In this document: positions 46,283 through 55,731 of the stretch, piece by piece
How the letters are laid out: every line of letters starts with the position of its first letter
Position numbering within the stretch: position 1 is the stretch's first letter
Assembly (NCBI RefSeq): GCF_000021745.1
Contig: NC_011666.1
Coordinates: 992,001-1,056,000, forward strand
DNA from: Methylocella silvestris BL2
Lineage (GTDB): Bacteria; Pseudomonadota; Alphaproteobacteria; Rhizobiales; Beijerinckiaceae
Direction of reading: 5' to 3'
DNA: 64,000 nt
Translations under genes and position numbers: made by a program
The notes under the pieces: generated by a model
What the model was told of the DNA's origin: nothing
Database searches by the model: none
Seen by the model: only the letters and a program-made list of their open reading frames with translations

Positions 46283-47302
46283 ATGGACTATTTCACTTCC
46301 TTTGTGCTCGATGAATCCGAGCCTGCGCCGCAGGATGACGCGGCCGCGCTGACACGCGATTTCCCCGCGGATGACGGGGCGCTGCTCGACGCCTATTCGA
46401 AAAGCGTGACGCGCATCGTCGAGGAGGTCGGCCCGAGCGTCGTGCGGCTCGACGTCAAGCGCGGGGACGGCCGCAGCGGCGGCTCTGGCTCCGGCGTCAT
46501 CGTCTCGCCGGACGGGCTCATCCTGACCAACAGCCATGTCGTCGGCGGCGCGCGCCGCGCAACCGTGACGACGCTGGACGGGCGCAATCTGTCCGGCCGG
46601 GTCCTTGGCGATGATCCAGACACCGACCTCGCCTTGGTGCGGGTCGATGAGAACGTCACTTTGCCGGCGGCGCGGCTCGGCGATTCGAAACGGCTGAAGC
46701 CGGGTGAAATCGCGGTCGCCATCGGCAATCCGCTCGGCTTCGATTCGACCGTGACGGCGGGCGTCATTTCGGCGCTCGGGCGTTCGCTGCGCTCGAACAA
46801 TGGCCGCATGATCGACGATGTGATCCAGACCGACGCCGCGCTCAATCCCGGCAATTCCGGCGGACCGCTGGTCGCCTCGAACGGCGCCGTCATCGGCGTC
46901 AACACCGCGATCATCGCTGGCGCGCAGGGCATCTGCTTTGCGGTCGCAGCGAATACGGCGCGTTTCGTTCTTGGCGAACTCGTCGCCCATGGCCGCGTGC
47001 GCCGCGCTTATCTCGGCGTCGGCGCCAGCACGATCGTCCTGCCGCGCCGCATCGCGCTCCGGCTCGGCCTCGAGCAGACCACGGGCGCGGTGATCAGCCA
47101 GGTCGAAAAGGATGGCCCCGCCGATCACGCGGGCCTGCTTACGGGCGATATCGTCCTTGCCGTCGATGGCGCGCCAGTCGCCAGCGCTGGCGATCTTCTG
47201 CGCTTGCTTGGCGCCGACAAGATCAACCAGGTCGCGCCGCTCGATATTCTGCGGCGCTCCGACCGGCGCCGGTTCTGGGCCGCGCTGCGCGAGCGCGTTT
47301 GA
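46283..47302 (+). CDS. HtrA/DegP-like trypsin-family protease without signal peptide
   Basis: 339 residues. The catalytic triad is visible: H85 (TNSHVVGG), D115 (DPDTDLALVR) and S192 (NPGNSGGPL). One PDZ domain follows (about 245-335). The N-terminus (MDYFTSFVLDESEPAPQDDAA) is acidic and shows no signal peptide or helix, unlike DegP/DegS, so a cytoplasmic location or non-classical export is implied. Clients are unknown. ATG at 46283. Confidence 0.85.
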   Translation: MDYFTSFVLDESEPAPQDDAAALTRDFPADDGALLDAYSKSVTRIVEEVGPSVVRLDVKRGDGRSGGSGSGVIVSPDGLILTNSHVVGGARRATVTTLDGRNLSGRVLGDDPDTDLALVRVDENVTLPAARLGDSKRLKPGEIAVAIGNPLGFDSTVTAGVISALGRSLRSNNGRMIDDVIQTDAALNPGNSGGPLVASNGAVIGVNTAIIAGAQGICFAVAANTARFVLGELVAHGRVRRAYLGVGASTIVLPRRIALRLGLEQTTGAVISQVEKDGPADHAGLLTGDIVLAVDGAPVASAGDLLRLLGADKINQVAPLDILRRSDRRRFWAALRERV

Positions 47303-47636
47303 TCCGCGGCTTTGCACCGGAATTAGGCAGTTTGGGCGCTCTGGCGGGGAAATCGATGATTTTCCCGCCTTAACGCCGCCGCGATGTCGCTATTCCATTG
47401 CTTCAGCCTGCGTTTTCAGGCAAGAGAGAGGGCGATATCGCTTAAGTTCCTGCTGCGGCCGCAGCAGGGATGACCGACTTCAGGCCGCGCTTTCGCGCAT
47501 CGGCCTGCAAGTTACGGCAAAAAAACCAAACCGTCACGTTGAGCCCCAAGGGTTGCGCCTAAGGGCTCGTCCGCGCCGGCGGCCTTATGGCCGCAGCCCG
47601 TGTTTGCAGGGCGCAAACGCCCGTTTCAGGAACAAA
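47303..47636 (+). promoter_or_regulatory. Structured leader region of the DEAD-box helicase gene
   Basis: 334 bases without a gene but rich in inverted repeats: GGCGGGGAAATC/GATTTTCCCGCC (47343-47369, probably also the end of the protease transcript), the 20-base palindrome 47449-47468, CAGGCCG...CGGCCTG (47481-47507, inner GCGC stem), GAGCCC...GGGCTC (47541-47568), GCGGCC TTAT GGCCGC (47579-47594), and GTTTGC...GCAAAC (47602-47618). The helicase ribosome site follows. It may be a long, folded 5' UTR; function inferred only. Confidence 0.5.
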
Positions 47637-49121
47637 ATGACTTTTGAGGAACTCGGTCTCAGCGCGAAGGTGCTGCAAGCGGTCGAAGCTTCCGGCTATA
47701 CCACGCCGACGCCGATCCAGGCTCAAGCTATCCCCTTCGCGCTGACCGGACGCGATGTTCTCGGCATTGCACAAACAGGCACGGGCAAAACCGCCGCCTT
47801 TACGCTGCCCATGTTGTCCCGCCTCGAGCAGGGCCGCGCCCGAGCGCGCATGCCGCGCACGCTGATCCTTGAGCCGACGCGCGAGCTGGCGGCGCAGGTC
47901 GAGGAAAGCTTCGTCCGCTATGGCGTCAATCACAAGGTGAATGTCGCGCTTCTGATCGGCGGCGTCTCCTTCGCCGACCAGGAGGCCAAGATCACCCGCG
48001 GCGCCGATGTGCTGATCGCGACCCCGGGTCGTCTGCTGGACTTCGCCGAGCGCGGCAAGCTGCTGCTGACCGGCATCGAAATCCTGGTGATCGACGAAGC
48101 CGACCGCATGCTGGACATGGGCTTCATCCCCGACATTGAGCGCATCTGCAAGCTGGTGCCTTTTACCCGGCAGACGCTGTTCTTCTCGGCGACCATGCCG
48201 CCGGAGATCACCCGGCTGACCGAGACCTTCTTGCATAATCCGGCGCGGGTCGAGGTCGCGCGCGCCTCCTCGACGGCGACGACGATCACGCAAGGCCTGA
48301 TCGCTTCGGCGCCCGGGCCGGCCAAACGCGAAACCTTGCGCCGCCTGCTCCGCAGCGCCGCCGATTTCAAGAACGCCATTATTTTCTGCAATCGCAAGCG
48401 CGACGTCGCGCTGCTACATAAATCGCTGCTGACGCACGGGTTTAACGCCGGCGCTCTGCATGGCGACCTCGACCAGCGGGCGCGAATGGCCTCGCTCGAC
48501 GCCTTTAAGACTGGCGAAGTCGCGCTGATCGTCTGCTCCGACGTCGCCGCGCGCGGGCTCGATATTCCGGATGTCAGTCATGTCTTGAATTTCGACGTTC
48601 CGACCCATGCCGAAGATTATGTGCACCGCATCGGCCGCACCGGCCGCGCCGGCAAGAGCGGCGTCGCCATCACCATTGTGACGAAAGCCGATCAAAAACA
48701 TATCGCCGAGATCGAGAAACTGATCGGCCGTTCGATCGACTTTCTCGACGGAAAAACAATGGCGGACGTCACCGAGGACGGAGCGGAAGAGGCTCCGGAG
48801 CGGGATGAGCGGAGGCCAAGACGCGGCGAACGCCGCAGCGCCCCGGCGGAAGCCGAGGCGCCGAGATCGCGCCGCCGCGAAAAGCCGGAAGGGGCGCGCC
48901 AGCAGCCGCAGCCCCCCGCAATGGCCGCCGCCCCGGCTCAGGCGGCGCGGTCCGCCGCGCCGCCGGCTCCGGCGCGCGAGCAGCGCAAGCCGCGGCGCGA
49001 GGACGATAACGCGCCCGTGGTCGGCATGGGCGATCATGTGCCGATGTTCCTGCTGCGCCCGGTCAAGCTGAAGCCGGCCAAAACCCGGGAAGACGCCGAA
49101 GAGTCGACCGGCGTCAGCTGA
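47637..49121 (+). CDS. DEAD-box RNA helicase (RhlE-like)
   Basis: 494 residues from the ATG at 47637 (ribosome site CAGGA). Motifs: Q motif TPTPIQAQAIP, Walker A AQTGTGKT (45-52), DEAD (153-156), SAT (184-186), ARGLDIP and HRIGRTGR. A basic Arg/Pro/Ala-rich C-terminal tail (about 390-494) is typical of RhlE-type proteins and binds RNA. It remodels RNA, often in ribosome assembly or cold adaptation. Preceded by a structured leader and followed by an intrinsic terminator. Confidence 0.92.
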   Translation: MTFEELGLSAKVLQAVEASGYTTPTPIQAQAIPFALTGRDVLGIAQTGTGKTAAFTLPMLSRLEQGRARARMPRTLILEPTRELAAQVEESFVRYGVNHKVNVALLIGGVSFADQEAKITRGADVLIATPGRLLDFAERGKLLLTGIEILVIDEADRMLDMGFIPDIERICKLVPFTRQTLFFSATMPPEITRLTETFLHNPARVEVARASSTATTITQGLIASAPGPAKRETLRRLLRSAADFKNAIIFCNRKRDVALLHKSLLTHGFNAGALHGDLDQRARMASLDAFKTGEVALIVCSDVAARGLDIPDVSHVLNFDVPTHAEDYVHRIGRTGRAGKSGVAITIVTKADQKHIAEIEKLIGRSIDFLDGKTMADVTEDGAEEAPERDERRPRRGERRSAPAEAEAPRSRRREKPEGARQQPQPPAMAAAPAQAARSAAPPAPAREQRKPRREDDNAPVVGMGDHVPMFLLRPVKLKPAKTREDAEESTGVS

Positions 49122-49223
49122 CTTTTCGCAACCTGCTCCTTCGACTTAGGCGCAAGCCGCGTTGCGTTCGGCGGAGCGGCGTCGGGTCACGCTAAGAGCG
49201 ATGTTCATCGAAGCGGCCTTTAT

Positions 49224-49247
49224 TTCCCGTACTTATCGGGAATTTTT
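49224..49247 (+). terminator. Intrinsic terminator of the helicase gene
   Basis: TTCCCG (49224-49229), loop TACTTAT, CGGGAA (49237-49242), then TTTTT (49243-49247). Short but well-formed, about 100 bases past the helicase stop. Confidence 0.7.
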
Positions 49248-49404
49248 CCACGATTCATCAGGATTAAATCCAAATATAATTGGCAAATGACGCAATTGCG
49301 CAACAGCAGCGGCGTTTCTCCTCGCTCTGCTTTTACTTTGCTTGTCCGGCCGCGAACCCAATCTTATCGTCACCGCAACGGGATAGACGGCCGATGCGCC
49401 GCGG

Positions 49405-51831
49405 ATGGGGAGACGAGCGGCTGTGGCGCGAAAATTACCATTAAAGACGGCATTGATGCTGGCCGCAGCGCTCGCGCCCTTGAGTTTCTCCGCAGCCCTT
49501 GCTCAAGACGGCGCAGCGCCGGCGGACGCGAATGTTGTCGCGCTCCCGGAAGTCGATGTGATCTCGACCTCGCCGCTGGCGGGCGCCGGAGGCGAAGACC
49601 GCTTCAGCTTTCCGAGTCAGGTACACACGGTTGACGCGCCGGCCTTCGAGCGCACCCGCTCTCCGAGCGTCACCGACGCGCTGCAGCAGCGCGTTCCGGG
49701 CGTCACGGTCATCGACGTTAACGGCAACCCGTTTTCACAGGATCTGACGTATCGCGGCTTCGAGGCCTCGCCGCTGCAAGGCACGCCGCAGGGACTCGCC
49801 GTCTATCAGAACGGAATGCGCGTCAACGAAGCCTTCGGCGACACGGTGAACTGGGATCTGATTCCGCCGCAGGCGATCGCCCGCACCGATATTTTTACCG
49901 CCAATCCGATCTTCGGCCTCAACGCTCTTGGCGGCGCCGTCAGCATCGAGATGAAAAACGGCTTCAACTGGCAAGGTTTCGAGGCGCAGATTCTCGGCGG
50001 CTCCTATGGCCGCGTCACGGGCTATTTCCAATACGGCAAGCAGATCGACAATTTCAGCCTCTATGTCACCGCCGACACGGCGCATGAGGGCGGCTGGCGC
50101 TATTTCTCGCCCTCGACGCTGGTCCGCGCCTATGGCGACCTAGGCTACAGGACGCAGGATGCGGAGGTGCATTTCATCGCCTCCGGCGCGACGTCGAATC
50201 TTGGCGTGATCGGACCAACGCCCGTCAATCTCCTGAGCCAGAGCCTCAACAGCATCTTCACCTTTCCGCAAACGACCCAGAACGACATGGGCTCGATTGC
50301 GCTGACAGGCAAATTCGACATCAACAAGAACTGGCAGATCGCCAGCAATTTCTACATGAGGACGTTCCGGCAGAAGCATTCGGACGGCAATGACGCCGAT
50401 CTCGGGGGATGCGACGATCCCAATGACGGCCTGTTATGCCTTGACGAAGACAACTTCCCTGCAATCACCAATCCCAACGCCTTTGTTGTTTTGAACAACC
50501 ATACGGGTCAGGCGATTCCGTTCACGGATGGCGTCGTCTACGGCACGATCGACCGCACGGAGACCCATTCGACGACCGCCGGCGTCACTCTGCAGGCGAC
50601 GGACAATGAGAAGATCTTCGACCACGCCAATTATTTCACCTTCGGCGGCAGCGTCGACCGCGGCTTCTTCAACTTTGCGTCGACGAGCACGCTTGGCGCC
50701 ATCCAGGCCAATCTCCATGTCGTCCCGACCGGAACATTTGCGGGATCGAACGCCATTCTCCAGACGGCCGGCGACCTCGGCTATGTGCCGACTTATCTGA
50801 ACGGCACGACGACCTATTACGGAATTTATGCGCTCGACACCTTCAACATCACTCCGGAATTCGCGGCGACCGCTGGAGCGCGGTTCAATATTGCAAATAT
50901 CAACACCGAGGACACCAGCGGCCTCAACTCCGAGCTGACGAGCGCCAGCAATTTCAACCGCATCAACCCGGTTTTTGGCCTCACCTACAAGATTCTGCCG
51001 TGGCTTTCGGCCTATGGCGGCTATTCCGAAGCCAACCGCGCGCCGACGCCGCTCGAACTCGATTGCGCCAATCCGCTGAGGCCCTGTCTTCTCGAAAATT
51101 CGCTGGTGTCCGACCCGCCGCTGCAGCAGGTCGTCTCGCACACCATCGAAGCTGGCTTGCGCGGCGCAGCGAACAATGTGCTCGGCGGCCAGATCAACTG
51201 GAAGGCGGGCTATTTCCACACCGAGAGCACCAACGATATTATTTCGCTGGCGAGCACGGTCACAGGACGCGGCTATTACAGCAATGTGCCGGCAACATTG
51301 CGACAGGGCGTCGAGGCGAGCATCGAATACCACAGCGGCGATCTCATGGCCTATGCGAATTACGCTTTGGTTGACGCCACCTATCGCTTTTCGGCGGAAC
51401 TCGCCTCGCCGAACAATCCCTTCGCCGACGCGGCCGGGAACGTCTTCGTGACCCCGGGCGATCATATTCCGGGCATCCCGCGTCAGACGGCGAAGTTTGG
51501 CCTCGAATATAATTTTACGTCCAAATTCAAGGCCGGCGCGGATGTGCTGATCGTCGGAAGCCAATATTATGTCGGCGACAACTCAAATCTCAACCCGCAA
51601 CTGCCGCTCTACTGGACGGCGAACATTCACGCCTCCTATCAGGTGACGGAGAACATTCAGGTGTTCGGGCTCGTCAACAATCTCTTCAACAACCGCAACG
51701 CCACCTATGGCGCCTTCTTCGACACCACCACCAACGCCCAGATCGCCAATGGGACGCCCTTGACCGACCCGCGCACGTTGACGCCGCTCGCGCCGGTCTC
51801 GCTTTACGCCGGCGTCAAGGTCAATTTCTGA
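49405..51831 (+). CDS. TonB-dependent outer-membrane receptor
   Basis: 808 residues. A signal peptide ends SAALAQD. The plug domain (about 50-180) follows with VTDALQQRVPGVTVIDVNGNPFSQDLTYRGFEASP and NPIFGLNALGGAVSIEMKNG, then a 22-strand type barrel ending in aromatic VSLYAGVKVNF. The TonB box region is probably PEVDVIST. It imports a large or scarce substrate (siderophore, metal complex or sugar), which cannot be told from sequence. No TonB-ExbBD genes lie beside it; TolQR here are a separate system. Confidence 0.9.
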   Translation: MGRRAAVARKLPLKTALMLAAALAPLSFSAALAQDGAAPADANVVALPEVDVISTSPLAGAGGEDRFSFPSQVHTVDAPAFERTRSPSVTDALQQRVPGVTVIDVNGNPFSQDLTYRGFEASPLQGTPQGLAVYQNGMRVNEAFGDTVNWDLIPPQAIARTDIFTANPIFGLNALGGAVSIEMKNGFNWQGFEAQILGGSYGRVTGYFQYGKQIDNFSLYVTADTAHEGGWRYFSPSTLVRAYGDLGYRTQDAEVHFIASGATSNLGVIGPTPVNLLSQSLNSIFTFPQTTQNDMGSIALTGKFDINKNWQIASNFYMRTFRQKHSDGNDADLGGCDDPNDGLLCLDEDNFPAITNPNAFVVLNNHTGQAIPFTDGVVYGTIDRTETHSTTAGVTLQATDNEKIFDHANYFTFGGSVDRGFFNFASTSTLGAIQANLHVVPTGTFAGSNAILQTAGDLGYVPTYLNGTTTYYGIYALDTFNITPEFAATAGARFNIANINTEDTSGLNSELTSASNFNRINPVFGLTYKILPWLSAYGGYSEANRAPTPLELDCANPLRPCLLENSLVSDPPLQQVVSHTIEAGLRGAANNVLGGQINWKAGYFHTESTNDIISLASTVTGRGYYSNVPATLRQGVEASIEYHSGDLMAYANYALVDATYRFSAELASPNNPFADAAGNVFVTPGDHIPGIPRQTAKFGLEYNFTSKFKAGADVLIVGSQYYVGDNSNLNPQLPLYWTANIHASYQVTENIQVFGLVNNLFNNRNATYGAFFDTTTNAQIANGTPLTDPRTLTPLAPVSLYAGVKVNF

Positions 51832-51933
51832 AAACGGTCAACGCTGGGAGTCCCGCCTGGTCTGGAGCATCGGACTGACGGCGTCGCATCCGTGATCGCT
51901 GAGTTCATGTCGCATGATTCAACGCAAGATTTT

Positions 51934-52332
51934 TCAGAGGGGCGCACCGCGTTTCTTGCCGGCGGGCGCGATATTTTGCCCTATGCGCCACAAGACGCCT
52001 GTCGGATCCGTGATCACAAAGTCACGGATCCCCCATGGCCTGTCAGCCGGCGCCTCCGTGCGTACGCCATACCTGCCGGTCAATCCCTGCGCCTCAACGT
52101 GACGCCACCAAGCCTCGACATCGTCGACCAGCAAATGCATCATGAAATTTTCGGCATGTTCCTTATTGTAGAATTTTTGGAGAAGGAAGCTGGAGACTCC
52201 AATCCGGAAATAAGCCAGATCGTCTGATGACCAAGCGAGTTCGAAGCCTAAATCCTGGTAAAATTGCTTGCTGAGAGCGAAATCCCTGGACGGCACAAAA
52301 GCCTTGACTTCGACGGCTCGGGGTTTGCTCAC
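51934..52332 (-). CDS. VOC/glyoxalase-family protein
   Basis: 132 residues from the GTG at 52332, preceded by a strong AAGGAG site. One vicinal-oxygen-chelate module pair: AFVPSRDFALSKQFYQDLGFELAWSS, then DDVEAWWRHVEAQGL and FVITDPTGVLWRIGQN with a late Asp/Glu in the metal position. Such proteins range from glyoxalases to bleomycin resistance; the substrate is unknown. Confidence 0.8.
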   Translation of the reverse strand: MSKPRAVEVKAFVPSRDFALSKQFYQDLGFELAWSSDDLAYFRIGVSSFLLQKFYNKEHAENFMMHLLVDDVEAWWRHVEAQGLTGRYGVRTEAPADRPWGIRDFVITDPTGVLWRIGQNIAPAGKKRGAPL

Positions 52333-52510
52333 AACTGATCTCCTTTTGGAGGCAGTCGGGCGCCGATGCGCTGCAAAAAACAGCAAGCGGCGGTCCCCGA
52401 GGCGCTAAACCCTTGCGCGCCACTTTCCCGCCTTTGCGGGCAACGTCCGGTCGAGCCGGAACTCATATCAGGCGGCTTGCGCGAACGCCTGCGAATTTAT
52501 GGGTTCACGC

Positions 52511-53149
52511 TCAGCGCGACACATAGTCGGGCTCGGCCGTGGGATCGCCGATTTGAACCCAGACATTCTGATCGGCCTGGGACTGGCGCTTGACGAAGCG
52601 GTAGGGCGTGCGGCTCCATGACTTCACGTCGGGCGCGAGATTGTCGAGCACGAAGTCGCCGTTGCTGGTCTTGATCGTCAGCACCGCATGGCCTTCGTTG
52701 CTCTGGTCCTTGACGACAGTCATGAGGAGAGCCTGGCGGGGAAAGCCTTCTTCGATAAGGATCTTGCGCTTGAGCAGCGCGAAATCCTCGCAATCGCCCT
52801 TCCCGTCGGCGGGATAGTCCCATTGGTCGAGGACGCCCCAATGCTCCTTGTCGGTGATCGCGACGATATGGGCGTTGACCCATTTGTTGACGCGCTCGAT
52901 CTCTCTCATTGTCTTTGGCGCGGCGACAACGTCGAGCGGCTCGATTGCGCCGCCGTCACACACGCCCTGATAGCGGCGGCAGAAGTCGGCCCATCCGAAA
53001 GGCACGCTGGTGACCGATCCGATCGGCATGAAAGAGGCTGAGTTTGTCGCGCCCACGGCGAAAGCGCCTGAGGTCATCATGGAGAGAGAGATTAACGCGG
53101 ACGAAAAAAGCTTCGTCGCCCCCCGCCTTCTCCCGCTCCAGCTTTTCAT
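52511..53149 (-). CDS. Bacterial transglutaminase-like cysteine peptidase (BTLCP)
   Basis: 212 residues from the ATG at 53149 (GGAGG site upstream). A signal peptide ends TSGAFAVGA. The Cys-His-Asp triad of the BTLCP (DUF920) family is visible: C120 (KGDCEDFA), H154 (NEGHAVL) and D169 (VLDNLAPD). Related LapG proteases cleave adhesins under LapD control, but no lapD/GGDEF gene lies nearby, so the target is unknown. Confidence 0.87.
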   Translation of the reverse strand: MKSWSGRRRGATKLFSSALISLSMMTSGAFAVGATNSASFMPIGSVTSVPFGWADFCRRYQGVCDGGAIEPLDVVAAPKTMREIERVNKWVNAHIVAITDKEHWGVLDQWDYPADGKGDCEDFALLKRKILIEEGFPRQALLMTVVKDQSNEGHAVLTIKTSNGDFVLDNLAPDVKSWSRTPYRFVKRQSQADQNVWVQIGDPTAEPDYVSR

Positions 53150-53499
53150 TCCCCTGGCCTCCAACGTCGCGCATTCGAATTTGCCAGCAGCGCTGTTGTT
53201 GCGAAATTAAATCCAACACTTCAATTTTAACGTGCCGCAGCGAACGCACGGACGAGATCCGACGTTGCTTAACCTCGTCTTCCCGCGAAGGCGTCCAATC
53301 TTAAACAGTTTTGTTTGGACCCTCGGGACGACTTCCTCTTGCGCTATCGAATGGGGAGCCGCACTTATGGTGATGCGGAAGGTTTGAACCCGCGTCCGTC
53401 CAATTCGTTTCTAAATCGTTAACCGTAGGGCGCCACAGGGTCAAGCCGAACCACGGCGGCCGGCGGCATTGCGTTAAAACATTGTTAACGAGGTGAGGT
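53150..53499. other. Intergenic region with CtrA-type box, no gene
   Basis: 350 bases between the divergent BTLCP and EcsC genes. It is relatively AT-rich near 53200-53230 and 53400-53490 (promoters), contains a perfect CtrA-type box near its right end, and a GGTTTGAACCC palindrome at 53382-53392. I found no tRNA, and no credible gene. Confidence 0.5.
53474..53488 (+). promoter_or_regulatory. CtrA-type binding site upstream of the EcsC gene
   Basis: TTAA (53474-53477), seven bases, TTAA (53485-53488), followed by C: a perfect TTAA-N7-TTAA match to the Caulobacter/alphaproteobacterial CtrA consensus. It ends 11 bases before the proposed TTG start at 53500. It might place the gene under cell-cycle control, as activator or repressor. 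Confidence 0.5.
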
Positions 53500-54357
53500 T
53501 TGAGCTCAATTGAAATGGGCCCTCCGGGTCGCGAGCTTGTGGCGCCGGCGGGGCTTCTCCCTGCCGACGAGGCCGCCTTGCGCCGCGCGATCGATGAATT
53601 GCAGCGATCGAGCCTCGCCATGCGTCTCACCGCGCTGATCGGGCGTCAGCTGGGGGCGATCAGCCTCGCCGTGCCGAGCCAGTTCACAGAGGCCGTCAAC
53701 AAAACGGCGGAGGCCGCGATCCGCCGCGCGATGGCGCTCGCCCTTAGAAGCCTCGCGACCGCGGAAATTCGCGACCGCCGCCATTTGCATCGGTCAGTAG
53801 CTACGCTCGCGGGCGCCGCTGGCGGGGCGATCGGCCTTGCCGGCCTGCCCTTCGAGCTCCCGTTCACGACAACGGTGATGCTGCGCTCGATCGCCGATAT
53901 CGCCCAGAGCGAGGGCGAGGATTTGAGCGACCCCGACGTCGCCATCGCCTGCCTCGAAGTGTTCGCGCTGGGGTCGGAGCAGCAGCACCCCGCCGACAGC
54001 ATCGAATCCGGCAACGCGCTCGACACCGGCTATTTCGCCGTGCGCGTGCTGCTCGCCAAATCCATCACGCAATCGGCGAAACGGTTTCTGCAAAACGGAC
54101 TCACCGACCAGGCGGCGCCCCTGCTGGTGCGTCTGATCACCCAGATCAGCGCCCGTTTCGGGCTTGTTGTGTCGCAGAAGCTTGCGGCTCAAAGCATCCC
54201 GATCATTGGCGCGGCTAGCGGCGCGGCGATCAACTACGCCTTTGTCGATCATTTCCAGACGCTCGCGCGCGGCCATTTCACGGTGCGGCGCCTCGAACGG
54301 ATCTATGGGGCAGCGCAGGTGCGTGCGGAATATGACCGACTGGCGGCGCAAATTTGA
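53500..54357 (+). CDS. EcsC-family protein
   Basis: 285 residues from a TTG at 53500 behind GAGGTGAGG; an ATG five codons later is the alternative. The EcsC fold is seen in the hydrophobic, Gly/Ala-rich segment ATLAGAAGGAIGLAGLPFELPFTTTVMLRSIADIAQSEGED, then QISARFGLVVSQKLAAQSIPIIGAASGAAINYAFVDHFQTLARGHF. EcsC was first seen beside an ABC exporter in Bacillus but its function is unknown. Two hydrophobic regions may associate with the membrane. Confidence 0.83.
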   Translation: MSSIEMGPPGRELVAPAGLLPADEAALRRAIDELQRSSLAMRLTALIGRQLGAISLAVPSQFTEAVNKTAEAAIRRAMALALRSLATAEIRDRRHLHRSVATLAGAAGGAIGLAGLPFELPFTTTVMLRSIADIAQSEGEDLSDPDVAIACLEVFALGSEQQHPADSIESGNALDTGYFAVRVLLAKSITQSAKRFLQNGLTDQAAPLLVRLITQISARFGLVVSQKLAAQSIPIIGAASGAAINYAFVDHFQTLARGHFTVRRLERIYGAAQVRAEYDRLAAQI

Positions 54358-54474
54358 GCGAACTCTCATTGCCGCCGCTTGCGGCATTGTGGTAAGACCG
54401 TGGCGTTTTAGGGGCGCATTCGCCACGCCTTGGCCGCCGCCATTCAATTTGCCAGCCCATTTTGGAGCCTTCCC

Positions 54475-55023
54475 GTGAAAAATGTGACGGTTCCGCTCGC
54501 TCGGATCGCACGACGCTCCGCCACCGCAGCCCTCGCTGTCGGCGCATGCCTGTCGCTCACCGCAGGCGAAGCCAATGCCGGCTTTTTCGATTTTCTGTTC
54601 CAGCAGCCGCCGCCCCAATATTCGGCGCCGGTCTACCGTCCGATGCATGTCGCGCCCCATTTGAAAAGGAGGCTCGTGACGCGCAAGCCCAAATCATTCG
54701 CCGACAAGCCGCATACGCCGGCGCGCGTCGTTTCGAATTATCTGGACGACGACAGTCTCCAGAGCGGCGATGCGGTCATGACGAGCGAGGGCTTGCGGAT
54801 TTTTACCGGCTCATCCGGGCTTCCGCATAAAACCGCCGATTTCGCCAAGGTATCGGACATCAAGCGCCTGTCCGGCCGGCAGCGTGACGCGCTGCTCGCA
54901 ATCGACTCGCGCAGCGCAAACGCCCAACTTCTGTCCGGCCGCTCCATCGCCGAGCCGGGCGTTTCGACAGGCGAGATGATCGTCGACGCCAAAGGCGCGA
55001 AGATTCGCTACGTCGGGCCGTAA
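54475..55023 (+). CDS. Secreted hypothetical protein with N-terminal leader
   Basis: 182 residues from the GTG at 54475, with GGAG just upstream; this start opens a clear signal peptide (ARIARRSATAALAVGACLSLTAGEANA). The mature region is Pro/Arg-rich, then ends with DSRSANAQLLSGRSIAEPGVSTGEMIVDAKGAKIRYVGP. I do not recognise a family. Probably periplasmic. Its last 16 bases overlap the convergent hdaA gene. Confidence 0.65.
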   Translation: MKNVTVPLARIARRSATAALAVGACLSLTAGEANAGFFDFLFQQPPPQYSAPVYRPMHVAPHLKRRLVTRKPKSFADKPHTPARVVSNYLDDDSLQSGDAVMTSEGLRIFTGSSGLPHKTADFAKVSDIKRLSGRQRDALLAIDSRSANAQLLSGRSIAEPGVSTGEMIVDAKGAKIRYVGP

Positions 55024-55730
55024 GCCTCCGCTGCGCCGGCATCCGCTTCGCCGTCGTCTCCGCCCGCCATCGCGCTCAGCACCTCGGCCGCGATCTGCCG
55101 CGTGACGCGGCTCTTGCGCGCGAGCGCCTCGCGGTCGAGCTTTTCGACAAAGCTGCGCGCCGCTTCAAGCGAATAATCGAGCCGCAGCGCCGCATAATCG
55201 ACGAGCCGCACGTCGACGACGAGCTGGCGATCCATCAAGAGCTTGACCAGCACCATGCGCATTAGCGCGTCATCCGGCGCGCCGATCGAGACGCTGGGCG
55301 CAAGCCGGAGCCGCGAGAGCAGATCGGGAAGGTCGAAATTGTCCGGCCCGGGCGGGCGCCGCGCTGTCATCACCAGCGGCAGGCGGCGCGGGAGCGCGAG
55401 ATTGACGAGGTGGAACAGCTGCGCCTGCCCCGGCCCGATCGCTTCGAGATCCTCGATCAGCAGCGCGCCGGCGGCGACGAGCGCGGCGGGCTCGCGCCCC
55501 GCAAGGGTTGCGGCGGCGATTGTCGTCGCCCCGGCCTTGGCAGCCCAGATCGCGCCAAGGTGGCTCTTGCCCGAACCCGCCGGCCCGATCAGGATCAGCG
55601 CCGAATTCGACCAGTCGGGCCAGCGCTCGATCATCTGATAGGCGCTCTCATTCGAGCCCGAAATGAAGAAATCCTCTGCGGCGAAGCCGGGCTCCAGCGC
55701 AAGATCGAGCGGCAGTTGGCGCGCCGCCAT
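55008..55730 (-). CDS. hdaA: DnaA regulatory inactivator HdaA-like protein
   Basis: 240 residues, DnaA AAA+ domain only. Walker A GPAGSGKS (49-56), Walker B region ALLIEDLEA, sensor-like stretch VMTARRPP. The N-terminal clamp-binding QLPLDL motif (about residues 5-10, MAARQLPLDLAL) matches the Hda/HdaA clamp interaction site. It inactivates DnaA-ATP with the sliding clamp (RIDA). It follows the AI-2E gene by one base. Confidence 0.92.
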   Translation of the reverse strand: MAARQLPLDLALEPGFAAEDFFISGSNESAYQMIERWPDWSNSALILIGPAGSGKSHLGAIWAAKAGATTIAAATLAGREPAALVAAGALLIEDLEAIGPGQAQLFHLVNLALPRRLPLVMTARRPPGPDNFDLPDLLSRLRLAPSVSIGAPDDALMRMVLVKLLMDRQLVVDVRLVDYAALRLDYSLEAARSFVEKLDREALARKSRVTRQIAAEVLSAMAGGDDGEADAGAAEAYGPT

Positions 55731-55731
55731 C

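Noticed and set aside
53380-53415. GGTTTGAACCC next to conserved-looking bases, resembling a tRNA T-loop on the minus strand
   Set aside because: The surrounding bases do not form an acceptor stem, D-arm or anticodon arm, and no CCA end is in register.
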